Below, piece by piece: positions 26,949 through 36,432 of a stretch of DNA of 64,000 bases. Source of the DNA: PGYR01 sp034670025 (GTDB lineage: Bacteria > Bacteroidota > Ignavibacteria > Kapaibacteriales > UBA2268); the NCBI GenBank assembly GCA_034670025.1, contig JAXMOE010000003.1, positions 1-64,000 on the forward strand. The letters run 5' to 3'. The position numbers and the translations under genes are program-made. Numbering within the stretch: position 1 is the stretch's first letter; every line of letters begins with the position of its first letter. The notes under the pieces were generated by a model. The model did no database searches. It was given only the letters and a program-made list of their open reading frames with translations, and was not told where the DNA came from.

Positions 26949-27494
26949 TTACTCAATATATTTCATTATAAAAACAGGAAGACTTGCTATATTATAAAAC
27001 TTCTCATCTTCAATCTCTTTTCTTGAAATTTTTACAATGTTAAACCCTGTTGAGAAATCTACACAATCAATCATTATTGAATTAGACCCTTTTTGCATTT
27101 CCCTATCAAACACAATATTTGTACTCATTTCTGTATGACTGGGATAATCAGAGATACTAATTCCAGGTAAACTATCTATATCAGCTCTTAGTTGATTACT
27201 TGCTACAGCAGGGACAATAGAAATTTTGTAACTCCCATTTTCAGAAATAAAAAAATCTACTGTAACAGTTCCACTTTCAAAAGCAGGGTTAGAGTAAACA
27301 ACAGCTTCGAAACCAGGTGTAACTTGAAACTCATTCAGAGCAGTGTCACCCAACATTCCAGCAGTTTGCGAATTAACTAAAGTGCGGATAAATCCGTGAA
27401 CAGTCTCCAGCTCGTTAGTCTCGGTATTGGTTGGTTCATTATTACAACTAAGAGTAAGTAAGATAAGTGCGAGTAGTAAGGTTGCTTTTTTCAT
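26949..27494 (-). CDS. Lipoprotein of unknown function
   Basis: The 181-residue protein starts with a lipoprotein signal peptide (MKKATLLLALILLTLS|CNNEP). The mature part is predicted beta-rich (FEAVVYSNPAFESGTVTVDF, SENGSYKISIVPAVASNQ, FNIVKISRKEIEDEKFYNI). It resembles the small beta-sandwich lipoproteins common in this group, with no assignable domain. It shares orientation with the preceding membrane-protein gene (38-base gap). Confidence 0.65.
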   Translation of the reverse strand: MKKATLLLALILLTLSCNNEPTNTETNELETVHGFIRTLVNSQTAGMLGDTALNEFQVTPGFEAVVYSNPAFESGTVTVDFFISENGSYKISIVPAVASNQLRADIDSLPGISISDYPSHTEMSTNIVFDREMQKGSNSIMIDCVDFSTGFNIVKISRKEIEDEKFYNIASLPVFIMKYIE

Positions 27495-27570
27495 TTTAAA
27501 TTTATATTTATTTTTAAAACTATATTCTTAACCTACTAAATTGTTGGGATATAAACTAATTATATAATAA

Positions 27571-27607
27571 AAATGCTACCCACTATTAAGAAAAGTGAGT
27601 AGCATTA
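27571..27607 (-). terminator. Intrinsic terminator after the SulP gene
   Basis: AATGCTACCCAC (27572-27583) pairs with GTGAGTAGCATT (27595-27606) with one mismatch. On the minus strand it is followed by a short T-rich stretch. It sits 25 bases after the stop of the SulP gene. Confidence 0.6.
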
Positions 27608-27631
27608 AAGTTAAAAAATAAAGTTTTCTAT

Positions 27632-29221
27632 CTATTCAGCCAAAGCCCTATCAAACTCAGCAACTGGGTCTTCTTTTTGATAAGTACCATTGAGACCAAT
27701 AACAGAAACATTAACATTGATTGTTTTAGCGTGTTCTTTGTAATCATCAATTATCTCAATGACATCGGGGTGAATTGACTTGGTTTTAGTTCCGTCGATT
27801 ACAATACTGGAATCGTTAGGAATCTGATCTAAAGTACGCATAATACCTGCTTTATTTAGGAAGCTAACTTCCTGAGCCAAGTTAAGGACATATTTGTTCT
27901 TTGCACCTTCAGTTTCATTATTTACTTCGTAAGGTGTTTTGTAATTATTCCATAGTATATAAACTACTGCTACTGCTAATCCAAGTGAAATACCAATAAG
28001 TAAATCTGTGAACACTATACCCAATATAGTTACAATAAATGGCAAGAACTCTGCCATGCCCTTATTATACATTTCTTTGAACAAAATAGGTTTAGCCAAC
28101 TTATAACCAACCACAAAAAGTATAGCCGCTAAACTTGCCAAAGGGATAAGGTTCAATATTGTTGGTATAAATACTGCGCAAAGCAATAGCAAGACACCAT
28201 GTATGATAGCAGATAATTTTGTTCTACCTCCAGACTGGATATTGGCAGAACTTCTAACTATAACTTGAGTAATTGGCAACCCACCAATCAGCCCAGATAC
28301 AATGTTACCAACTCCCTGAGCAGTTAGCTCTCTGTTTGTGGGCGTAACCCTTTTTTCTGGGTCTAACTTATCTGTTGCTTCTACACAAAGTAGAGTTTCC
28401 AAACTTGCTACTATTGCAATTGTAAAAGCCGTCATATATATCGCAGGATTGCCAATTTGGCTAAAATCAGGAGTTGTAAATTGACCAAAAAATCCTGAGA
28501 ATGAGTCCGAAACTGGTATGCTCACTAACTGTTCTGAAATAAGTGCCAGACTAGGAATATTTTGGAATATTACACCCAATATTATTGATACAGTAACTGC
28601 AACTAAAGGACCTTGTACTAACTTTAGAGCACTAATTTTTTTCATAAAGGGTCTTTCCCAAAGTATTAATATTGCTAACGAAACCGCAGCAATAATCAAT
28701 GCTCCTGGAGAAATGAAGTCCATCATAGCAAATATTTCAGAGAAGGTATTTTGACCATCTGGTTGAACAAAGGACAAGTCCCCTTCATAATCAGCATCAT
28801 AGCCAAACGCATGGGGTATTTGTTTTAGGAATATTATTACTCCAATCCCTGCTAACATACCTTTGATAACAGATGAAGGGAAATAGTAACCTATTACACC
28901 AGCTTTAAGTATTCCTAATATTATTTGGAACACTCCAGCTAAGACAACTGCCAGTAGGAATATATCGAAGCTACCCAAATCTTGGATTGCTACTAATACT
29001 ATTACTGCTAATCCTGCAGCAGGGCCACTAACACCTTGAGCTGATTTACTTATAGAACCAACTACTATACCGCCAACTATTCCAGCTATAATACCAGAAA
29101 AAAGTGGTGCTCCGGAAGCCAACGCTATACCCAAACAAAGGGGAATAGCCACCAGAAGAACGACTATACTCGCTGGTACATCGGCCTTCAAATTATTTAT
29201 AAAATCATTATTCGAATTCAT
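27632..29221 (-). CDS. SulP-family anion transporter with STAS domain
   Basis: The ATG at 29221 is preferred over an upstream GTG (529 residues). The protein is a multi-span SLC26/SulP permease: SIVVLLVAIPLCLGIALASG, GVSGPAAGLAVIVL, FPSSVIKGMLAGIGVIIFLK and NIVSGLIGGLPITQVIVRSS are classic. The C-terminal 90 residues form a STAS domain (LNLAQEVSFLNKAGIMRTL, SIVIDGTKTKSIHPDVIEII). Members move sulfate, bicarbonate or other anions. This subgroup often sits beside carbonic anhydrase and is then taken as a bicarbonate transporter, but no such gene is next door, so the substrate is open. Confidence 0.9.
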   Translation of the reverse strand: MNSNNDFINNLKADVPASIVVLLVAIPLCLGIALASGAPLFSGIIAGIVGGIVVGSISKSAQGVSGPAAGLAVIVLVAIQDLGSFDIFLLAVVLAGVFQIILGILKAGVIGYYFPSSVIKGMLAGIGVIIFLKQIPHAFGYDADYEGDLSFVQPDGQNTFSEIFAMMDFISPGALIIAAVSLAILILWERPFMKKISALKLVQGPLVAVTVSIILGVIFQNIPSLALISEQLVSIPVSDSFSGFFGQFTTPDFSQIGNPAIYMTAFTIAIVASLETLLCVEATDKLDPEKRVTPTNRELTAQGVGNIVSGLIGGLPITQVIVRSSANIQSGGRTKLSAIIHGVLLLLCAVFIPTILNLIPLASLAAILFVVGYKLAKPILFKEMYNKGMAEFLPFIVTILGIVFTDLLIGISLGLAVAVVYILWNNYKTPYEVNNETEGAKNKYVLNLAQEVSFLNKAGIMRTLDQIPNDSSIVIDGTKTKSIHPDVIEIIDDYKEHAKTINVNVSVIGLNGTYQKEDPVAEFDRALAE

Positions 29222-29383
29222 TTTAATCACACATATTTAATACCTAAATCATTGACAAATCACTGATTTTTTTATCAGCAATAATTATAAATCTAAGGCA
29301 TAATTAATAAATACCACAGCTTCACTATCAGAAGTGAGCTATGAACTAATTATTTCATTACTTTCGTATTGTATTAAGGGTTG

Positions 29384-29716
29384 TTAAGCTATGTGCGAAA
29401 GCTCTGGTGGTGGTGTGTGAACTTCAGGATAATGATCCGAATGTTTTTTGTTATAATATATTATTGATTTGATGTTTGATTCATACATTGAGAGAAACTT
29501 ATACAAATCATTTAAGCAAAGAGAACCAATTTTGTTTTTGCCTTTGTGATTTGTTTCGTTTTCTTCTTCATTTATTTCGTTAATAGTTATGTTTGCTTTT
29601 ACTAATAACTCACTGAAATAAGGGTAAGTAGATGTAGAAAGGAATAACATAAGCCCTACTAAGAATAGAGATCCAATCTTAGTTGTTTTGAATATATATG
29701 AGCTAATATTATACAT
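29384..29716 (-). CDS. Small protein with one membrane segment, unknown function
   Basis: This 110-residue protein has a hydrophobic segment at about residues 14-35 (KIGSLFLVGLMLFLSTSTYP), then an acidic and lysine-rich linker and a C-terminus ending HYPEVHTPPPELSHIA. It is likely secreted or anchored. It precedes the SulP gene by 162 bases in the same direction and may be co-expressed. No family recognised. Confidence 0.5.
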   Translation of the reverse strand: MYNISSYIFKTTKIGSLFLVGLMLFLSTSTYPYFSELLVKANITINEINEEENETNHKGKNKIGSLCLNDLYKFLSMYESNIKSIIYYNKKHSDHYPEVHTPPPELSHIA

Positions 29717-29867
29717 CTTGATTAATTTTTATAATAATATATTTTATTTATAATTATATCGAAGTCCGAATATAATAAATATTGGACAAACTTTCTTGAA
29801 TAACGATTTATAAACAGATACTATTGCAATGTCAACTACATTTCAGAGTATGCTTAACACTACACAA

Positions 29868-29902
29868 TAAAAAAAAGCTTAGCTACTAAATGTAACTAAG
29901 CT
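29868..29902 (-). terminator. Intrinsic terminator after the M56/TonB gene
   Basis: AGCTTAG (29876-29882) pairs with CTAAGCT (29896-29902). The A run at 29868-29875 becomes the T tract on the minus strand. It lies 28 bases after the stop of the M56 gene. Confidence 0.75.
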
Positions 29903-29929
29903 GAAATTAAATTGAACTTCTTACTTTAC

Positions 29930-31057
29930 CTACTTCGGTAGCTTAAATTTAACAGGTACTTGCACCCAAGCAGCGATTGTTTTGCCACCAACTGTACCTG
30001 CTTCCCAACTTTCCAAAGTCTTCACAGCTCTTACTGCCTCGTTGTCCAATGCTGTATTGCCTGAGCTATATTCAACTTCTGTATCAGTCTGATTACCTTC
30101 GTTATCAATTTTTATTTTCACTATAACCCTTCCTTCAACTTTATTTTCATAAGCCGATTTTGGATATTTTATCTCATTTGATAATTCAGCCATCATATTT
30201 CCCTTATAAGTTGGGACTTTATCTGTGCTTGTTATTTCGTCTGCTATCACCGAATGTGATGTCACAGCACTTATACCGACGGCAAATAGCGTTAGCATTA
30301 CTCCTGCCATTATAGATAGAATGTGTTTACTTTTGGAAGTCTTCATTTCTATTCTCCTTTTGTAGTTAATAAAATTATGGTTACTTGTTATTGCAATAAC
30401 ATTTTTATTTCTATTTAGAGTTGGAACAATCTCACTGAGTTTATAATTAGCATTGCTATCTACTTGAAACTCATGAGTTGCTTGTAGTTCTTTAGTCATA
30501 AGATATGTAAATGGGTTGAACCAAAATACGATAGAGTATAGATTACTTAGCAGTAAATCATAGTGGTGTTTGTTTGCTATATGTTCCAACTCATGATCTA
30601 TTAAAATTGCTTGATTCTCACTTTTTGCCACCGATATCGTTTGCCAAAAACAAAAGCTCAACCCCTCATTATTCTCATAGATTCTTGTATCATTCTGCAC
30701 TTTAATCAATATGCTATTTTTTATTATTCTCTTTATCTTTGTGACACCAACTAACTTGTGAGTCAAGCTAAACACAACACCTACAAGATAGACGATTAGT
30801 AGCCAAGACACAGTAATTCCCGTTTCAATCACTTTATTTGGTGTGACCAATACTTCAGGTAAGAATGGGATATTCTCCACTATATTGGTTGTGGTTATCC
30901 CAAACGATGTAAATGAAAGAAACCAAAGTATTGGTATAACTGATAATATATACAGCCTCTTCATATTATAATACTTAGAGCTTCCAAAAAAATACCTTGC
31001 TACAATGTATGCAATTCCAGATAGCAGAGTAAACTCAACTAAATCAAAAACAATCAT
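29930..31057 (-). CDS. M56/BlaR1-like membrane metallopeptidase fused to a TonB C-terminal domain
   Basis: This is a 375-residue protein. The N-terminal half has membrane segments (FTLLSGIAYIVARYFF, ILSVIPILWFLSFTSFGI, VSWLLIVYLVGVVFSL) and an M56 zinc-peptidase site HELEH near 178-182. A further hydrophobic segment (SIMAGVMLTLFAVGISAVTS) follows at about 250. The C-terminal 85 residues are a TonB energy-transducer domain (KYPKSAYENKVEGRVIVKIK, GNTALDNEAVRAVK). BlaR1-type peptidases sense envelope signals and inactivate the BlaI partner. The gene overlaps blaI by 4 bases (ATGA), so the two form an operon. No beta-lactamase or penicillin-binding-protein gene is adjacent, so the target is unknown. 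Confidence 0.9.
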   Translation of the reverse strand: MIVFDLVEFTLLSGIAYIVARYFFGSSKYYNMKRLYILSVIPILWFLSFTSFGITTTNIVENIPFLPEVLVTPNKVIETGITVSWLLIVYLVGVVFSLTHKLVGVTKIKRIIKNSILIKVQNDTRIYENNEGLSFCFWQTISVAKSENQAILIDHELEHIANKHHYDLLLSNLYSIVFWFNPFTYLMTKELQATHEFQVDSNANYKLSEIVPTLNRNKNVIAITSNHNFINYKRRIEMKTSKSKHILSIMAGVMLTLFAVGISAVTSHSVIADEITSTDKVPTYKGNMMAELSNEIKYPKSAYENKVEGRVIVKIKIDNEGNQTDTEVEYSSGNTALDNEAVRAVKTLESWEAGTVGGKTIAAWVQVPVKFKLPK

Positions 31058-31425
31058 TTCTTCTCCTCCATCTTCGCTTCTATTATTCTTTTTAGCTCTT
31101 CTAACTCACTAACTGTCAGCTCATTAGAGTCAGAAAAAAAGCTAACCAGATTTCTATAAGAGTTGTCAAAAAACCTACCCATCATACTTTTCAAATATTC
31201 TTTCTTATATTCTGGTTCTTTAACTTTAGGATAATATCTGTGCGAGCGACCAAATTGCTCATAGTCAACAAACCCTTTATCTACCAATATCCTTATTAGT
31301 GTAGATACAGTGTTATAAGCAGGTTTCGGTTCTGGGAACTCTTGTAGTATATCTTGTACAAATGCTTTTTCTAACCGCCAAAGGACAGCCATTATTTCTT
31401 CTTCGGATTTCGTAAGTTTTTTCAT
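31054..31425 (-). CDS. BlaI/MecI/CopY-family transcriptional repressor
   Basis: The 123-residue protein matches the BlaI winged-helix family: LTKSEEEIMAVLWRLEKAFV, then PKPAYNTVSTLIRILVDKGF (recognition helix) and FGRSHRYYPKV. The C-terminal half is the helical dimerisation region. It should bind a palindromic operator and be inactivated by the M56 partner downstream. Two identical-arm palindromes lie 23-59 bases upstream of the start, so autoregulation is likely. Confidence 0.93.
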   Translation of the reverse strand: MKKLTKSEEEIMAVLWRLEKAFVQDILQEFPEPKPAYNTVSTLIRILVDKGFVDYEQFGRSHRYYPKVKEPEYKKEYLKSMMGRFFDNSYRNLVSFFSDSNELTVSELEELKRIIEAKMEEKK

Positions 31426-31448
31426 ATCAAACTATTTTTTCGTTTATC

Positions 31449-31484
31449 AACTAAGTATTTAGTTATATAACTAATATTTTAGTT
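31449..31484 (-). promoter_or_regulatory. Tandem palindromic operators upstream of blaI
   Basis: Two palindromes, AACTAAGTATTTAGTT (31449-31464) and AACTAATATTTTAGTT (31469-31484), share perfect AACTAA-N4-TTAGTT arms. Their centres are 20 bases apart, about two helical turns, which would place two repressor dimers on the same face of the DNA. They sit just upstream of the BlaI start and resemble the dyad operators of the BlaI/MecI family in arrangement, not in exact sequence. Confidence 0.75.
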
Positions 31485-31521
31485 AAAAGTTACAAATTCA
31501 TTGAAAATAGTTTCTTTTCAC

Positions 31522-31558
31522 AAAAAAAAGAGCTCCACAGATTAACTATGAAGCTCTT
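31522..31558 (-). terminator. Intrinsic terminator after the triple-caspase gene
   Basis: AAGAGCT (31528-31534) pairs with AGCTCTT (31552-31558). The A run at 31522-31529 gives the T tract on the minus strand. It lies 28 bases beyond the stop of the caspase-like gene. Confidence 0.75.
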
Positions 31559-31585
31559 AAATTGTATTGGTTCTTTCTTTTTTTC

Positions 31586-34500
31586 TTACTCTTTCACTAA
31601 CTTTATCGTTCTTAGTCCATTATCTGAAACCATACGACAATAGTAAGTGCCAGAAGGATACTTAGAACCATCTAAGTTAACTGTAGAAGTCCCCTTATTG
31701 TACTGAGTCAAAGGTAGTTTGTCAATCAAAGTACCAGTTAAATCAATAATCTCAATTGAGAAGCTTTCTGATTTTTCTAAAGTAAACTCGAAATGATATA
31801 AGTCTTTGAATGGATTTGGTCCATATTCTACACCGTCAATTAGAAACTTACTGCTTACACTATTGCCTGATTCTTCAACTATTACACCAGCTACCCAATC
31901 ACTAAAGTGATCAGTTTTACCACAGAGAACAGTATTATCATTTACATTATGAACGGAAGGATATTGTGGTTTCCAATCATCATTTTCATTCTCTCTCCAG
32001 CACATACCAATGACTTGCTTAGAGCCGGGGTTTAGATTTTCATATTGATTTCTCAATTGGAAAATCAAGTCAGCTGTAAATGTACCATTTTCAAGATCAG
32101 ATTTAATGGTCCACATTCTATTTCCAGAAAGCTCAATTATACCACTATTTTCATTTTTGTGCTTTCTTTCTTGAACTTCTAAAACTGTCTGAATATCAAA
32201 AAATGAATCTGCAACAAAGTTTTCTATTCTAACATCATTATCTTTGAAACTGAAAGATTTCTTTTCTGTATCAACAACACCTTTAACTTTTGAAGTAAAT
32301 GTAGGGCATTGAGTAGTATCAACATCCTCGTTTTGTTCTTTTACCCAATCGAAGGCTTCTGCAAATGTTACTTTTTCATCCTCATTTGAATCCGCCTCTG
32401 GTTCACCATAGCAAGTAAGGAAATAGCGTGTAAATATACCATAACCTTTAACATCATCTACTGAAGTACCAACAAATTCTGCTTCGGATTCCTTTTCACT
32501 ATTCGACGAAGTAACAAGAGTAACATTTGTACTATCAAATTTACCCTCAAGAGCATCTTTTGCTTTACCTGAGAAACATCCATCTAATACAATACAATTA
32601 TCTGAAGCACCAATTTTATCTAACTTTGTCATCAGATCATCATAACTTAGCCAATCATCAGTTGAATCTCCAGTACAAATTTTGCCATCGGTTGAGCTAT
32701 GACCTGAATAATAGAAATATACTTTATCATACTTATCTGCCATACCTTCTAAGATAGAACAAATACTATCTTTTCCTATTCCATTCTCCATTCGTATATT
32801 GTTAGAACCTAACTGCGCACCTAATTTCTCTTTAGTTAAATTATCAGCAAAGTCCTTAACATCACACACAAAAGATTCTTCAAGTAAACTATCTTTTGCA
32901 TCGAGTCCCGATATTAAGACAGCACATACACCTTCCTTGTCTGAGCCTTCAACCTCTTCAGTAATTGTACTTTTAGATACTGATTTTATTGATGGCTTGA
33001 ATCCATGTATTATTTGTTCATCTAAAAATTTCGATTCTCCATCGGGGCCTTTAGCAACAGGATACCACAAAGCAGGTTGAGTCAGAAACTCTTCATTTTC
33101 AGAGTTGTAAGAAAATAGTATAACATCATGTTCAAATTTGGCCATAGGGTTTAAATCAATCCAACCATAGTACCCTTCAGTAGGCATAGGTGGGAGTTGT
33201 AGTTCTGGTTGAAACATTGGTTGCAAAATCCAATTTGGAGGTAACGGAATTGGATCCCAATAAACTACAGCTCCTTCTGGACTTTGGTCAAATATGGGCT
33301 TTGTCAAAGCTTTTAGCAATTCTAAAATGTCTTTTGTAACTCGAGTATCAGCCTCATAGATTTGAGGGTTTTGAACTTGGTTTATCGAGTCTTTACGATA
33401 TGTTGGGTTTTGTTTTCTTACCCAAGCAAATGCTTCATCAAATGTAATTACAGTATCCTTATTAGTATTTGCCAAAGTATCTCTTCCACAAAGGACTAAC
33501 TTCTCAGTAAAGAAACTCAAACAAAGTAATTTTGTGGTATCTTTTTTCAATTTGTGCCATATAAATTTTGACTTTTTAGTTGAATCCGAAGATACAATAA
33601 CTTTTACATCTCTTAGTCCTCTCGTAGGGTCACCTTTTGCAGCACTGAGTGCTTTACCAGCGTAGCAAGCATCAAGTACAGTCACGATTTCCGTTGCATT
33701 AGTGCAGTACAGCTCTTTGAATAACTCTTGATATGTCATCCAATCTTCAGAAAAGTCATTAGTACACATTCTGCCATCTTTGGAACCATGACCTGAATAA
33801 TAGAAATAAATCTTTTTATAATTTTCTTTAAGTTTTTTGATAGCTGCAATTACGTCTTCCCTGCTTCCTTCTGGTATAACTTCAACATTATCTTCAGATA
33901 ATTCTTGCCCCCATTTGTTGTTCTGCAATACCCATTTGATATAATCACTGTCTTTCTTTAGTGCATTGGCTTGCTTAGCGTCAACCCCAGTTACAATTAT
34001 TGCACAAACTGAATCTTGCTTTACTGTTGGGCTAGGAATACCTAAATCAATATCTGGTCCTACTTGCACAGGTAATTCGGGCACCTCACCAAACATAACT
34101 TGTGGAGGAATAATCTCTAAAGGGTTAGGATTCCATGGTTCGTCATTGATAATTGGGAACCAATTAACATCGGCTACAATTGGCTCTTCTTCACCTTTTT
34201 CAAACATAAGATAAGTAACAGGTTTTGAATATTTGCTAAATATATCCCAATCAATCATCACAAAATATAATTCTGATTCGACTGTTTTACTATATTCCTG
34301 AGTATCAAATGTCTGAACCGTTGCGGAAGGGAGTAATTTTTCAGGGAATAAAAATGCCATAGTATTTGTTAAATCAACACTACTATAATTATTTTCTAAA
34401 AACTGCTGAACTAACAACCTTATGTTGTCTATTGTGAATCTTGTATCTACTGTAAACAATTGTGGATTCTGTCCATTGCTCATAGCAGTGTCTAAAGTTT

Positions 34501-35914
34501 TAGCCCAATCGAAAGCTTCTTTTGGTGATACAACAGTATCTTTGTTTTTATTTGCTAATGAATCTTGAGCACAAAGAACTAAAGCTCTTGAGAATAGACT
34601 TTCACAATACTTTTTCGTTGTGTCTGCACTTGACCTAAACCAGACTACACTGGATACCTTGTTACTATCGGATGAAGTCAGCACTGTAACTTTTCTGTCT
34701 TTCTTTTTATCAATATCTTCAGCTGATTTTATTGCTTTTCCTGAATAGCAAGCATCTAAGATTACTACTATTTCGTCCGCATCTGTTCCAAATAATTCCT
34801 TGAATAATTCATCATAAGTCATCCATTCATTCGATGCGTCGTTTGTACACATTTTTCCTTTTTTAGAACCATGGCCTGTGTAATAAAAATAGACTTTTTT
34901 ATATTTAGTTTTTAACTCTTCTATCGCAGCTTTGATTTCAGCTTTTGTACCTTTGTCTAATACTTTAATATTATCATCAGAAAGCTCTTCGCCAAGGCCA
35001 TTCTTTTGCAACATATATCTAATCCACTTTTTATCTTCATCTAAAGCAGATTGTAAAACACTATCTTTACCAGTAACAATAATTGCACAAACCGAATCTT
35101 TTTTTTCTGTTGGAACTGGCTGAGTAAAATCTATTGGTGGCTCTTCGGAAACAAACTGACCAGGTTGACCATATATCAGTTGATCAGTGCTGAACGGGTC
35201 TGGAATCCATAACTGACCATCTACATAGGGATACCACTCAACATCAAAAAATACGTCTTCCTCTCCTTCAGAAATCAACATATAAGTAACTGGCTTGGAA
35301 TATTTCCCATGTATATTCCAATCAATAAATACGAACCATGAATCAGTTTCTAAAGTAGTTTCAAAATCTTCCTGATCAAAAGTCATGATTTCTGTACCAA
35401 TTGGTAAAATCTCATGGCCAACATAAGCGTGAGTATTCTCCAATTCTTCTGGTGTATAATTATCCTCTAACATTTCTGCTACACGCATTTCGACCCAATC
35501 TCTATCAAAAGGAGGAATTAAATTAAAAACGTGCTCACCGTTATTGTTAGTTAAGTCTTCGTCGAATTCTTGTTGAGTTCCAATTTCAAGTATATATTCA
35601 GTATTCTCTTCTAACTCTTGAAAATCTAATGATCCGAAGTTGACTATTTCCTTCTGCTCAGGTAGTAGTTCTTGTAATTGCTTCATATCTTGATACATTA
35701 TCTCTTGGTCGCTAGTTCTCCTTACTGTTAGTTGAAAAACAATTTGTTGGACAGGGAATTGTTGATGAATGTTTTCAAATTCAATTTGAATCTGAGTTTC
35801 ATTCCCAAAGTGTAGTTCTTGTGGGAAGAAATATGTGTTAAACTTTAAATCTCCTCCTATAGCAATTGATGATGCTATAATAGAGAAAATTAAAATAGTA
35901 AAGAGCCTTTTCAT
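31586..35914 (-). CDS. Giant secreted protein with three caspase-like (clan CD) peptidase domains and T9SS sorting domain
   Basis: The 1442-residue protein has a signal peptide (MKRLFTILIFSIIASSIAIG). Three homologous units each contain VCAIIVTG-type strand, a Lys-rich helix, YFYYxGHxS and LDxCxxGK motifs. The putative His/Cys pairs are GHGS near 350 with DACYSG near 388, GHGS near 708 with DACYAG near 750, and GHSS near 1071 with DGCFSG near 1112. All three keep the His and Cys of clan CD (caspase/C13) peptidases. Each unit is preceded by a matching beta-rich module (SKPVTYMLISEGEEDVFFDV and similar). The last 75 residues (FSIEIIDLTGTLIDKLPL...PSGTYYCRMVSDNGLRTIKLV) form a T9SS type A sorting domain. 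It is predicted to be surface attached. Substrate unknown. Confidence 0.85.
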   Translation of the reverse strand: MKRLFTILIFSIIASSIAIGGDLKFNTYFFPQELHFGNETQIQIEFENIHQQFPVQQIVFQLTVRRTSDQEIMYQDMKQLQELLPEQKEIVNFGSLDFQELEENTEYILEIGTQQEFDEDLTNNNGEHVFNLIPPFDRDWVEMRVAEMLEDNYTPEELENTHAYVGHEILPIGTEIMTFDQEDFETTLETDSWFVFIDWNIHGKYSKPVTYMLISEGEEDVFFDVEWYPYVDGQLWIPDPFSTDQLIYGQPGQFVSEEPPIDFTQPVPTEKKDSVCAIIVTGKDSVLQSALDEDKKWIRYMLQKNGLGEELSDDNIKVLDKGTKAEIKAAIEELKTKYKKVYFYYTGHGSKKGKMCTNDASNEWMTYDELFKELFGTDADEIVVILDACYSGKAIKSAEDIDKKKDRKVTVLTSSDSNKVSSVVWFRSSADTTKKYCESLFSRALVLCAQDSLANKNKDTVVSPKEAFDWAKTLDTAMSNGQNPQLFTVDTRFTIDNIRLLVQQFLENNYSSVDLTNTMAFLFPEKLLPSATVQTFDTQEYSKTVESELYFVMIDWDIFSKYSKPVTYLMFEKGEEEPIVADVNWFPIINDEPWNPNPLEIIPPQVMFGEVPELPVQVGPDIDLGIPSPTVKQDSVCAIIVTGVDAKQANALKKDSDYIKWVLQNNKWGQELSEDNVEVIPEGSREDVIAAIKKLKENYKKIYFYYSGHGSKDGRMCTNDFSEDWMTYQELFKELYCTNATEIVTVLDACYAGKALSAAKGDPTRGLRDVKVIVSSDSTKKSKFIWHKLKKDTTKLLCLSFFTEKLVLCGRDTLANTNKDTVITFDEAFAWVRKQNPTYRKDSINQVQNPQIYEADTRVTKDILELLKALTKPIFDQSPEGAVVYWDPIPLPPNWILQPMFQPELQLPPMPTEGYYGWIDLNPMAKFEHDVILFSYNSENEEFLTQPALWYPVAKGPDGESKFLDEQIIHGFKPSIKSVSKSTITEEVEGSDKEGVCAVLISGLDAKDSLLEESFVCDVKDFADNLTKEKLGAQLGSNNIRMENGIGKDSICSILEGMADKYDKVYFYYSGHSSTDGKICTGDSTDDWLSYDDLMTKLDKIGASDNCIVLDGCFSGKAKDALEGKFDSTNVTLVTSSNSEKESEAEFVGTSVDDVKGYGIFTRYFLTCYGEPEADSNEDEKVTFAEAFDWVKEQNEDVDTTQCPTFTSKVKGVVDTEKKSFSFKDNDVRIENFVADSFFDIQTVLEVQERKHKNENSGIIELSGNRMWTIKSDLENGTFTADLIFQLRNQYENLNPGSKQVIGMCWRENENDDWKPQYPSVHNVNDNTVLCGKTDHFSDWVAGVIVEESGNSVSSKFLIDGVEYGPNPFKDLYHFEFTLEKSESFSIEIIDLTGTLIDKLPLTQYNKGTSTVNLDGSKYPSGTYYCRMVSDNGLRTIKLVKE

Positions 35915-36180
35915 AGATTACCTCGAATATTTGTATAAATACGGTTTTCACAACATAATTAAAATAAATTCTGAAAGCAAACCTGCTTAGAGGAATAACC
36001 CTATGAATAATAATAGATTATATGACTTGTAAAGTAGAGTTATTAAGGTTGTTTTTACATTTGGACAAGTGAAATATATTCACAAATTATATTACGATAT
36101 GTCGGAAGTATTGCACACAGAAACCGCCAAATATATACCTGACAACAAAATAGCAAATTAAATAATCGGATTAAGTGTAA

Positions 36181-36378
36181 CTACTTTGCAATTGGGAAGG
36201 CATACTTTTTTAATTTGATAGCAGCATAGCTAAACACAAGCAGGAGAATTACTTTGCCAACCAAATAACCAAATCCGTATTGGGTAAGTCGGCTAAAGTC
36301 GAACAGGAGAATGCTAAGCACGTTAAGCAACAATAGCATAGCAACAACCAGTGTGATGAAGAATGGGATTTTTTTCAT
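36181..36378 (-). CDS. Small two-segment membrane protein
   Basis: A start at 36378 gives 65 residues (MKKIPFFITLVVAMLLLLNV). An ATG 24 bases upstream is also possible. Two hydrophobic segments are visible, the second being YLVGKVILLLVFSYAAI, with a Lys-rich end. No family is recognised. It lies 54 bases after a Bor-like lipoprotein gene in the same direction. Confidence 0.45.
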   Translation of the reverse strand: MKKIPFFITLVVAMLLLLNVLSILLFDFSRLTQYGFGYLVGKVILLLVFSYAAIKLKKYAFPIAK

Positions 36379-36432
36379 AGTAATACTAAGCAAGAGAGTC
36401 AAGACGACTCTCTTACTATATAAAAATATATA

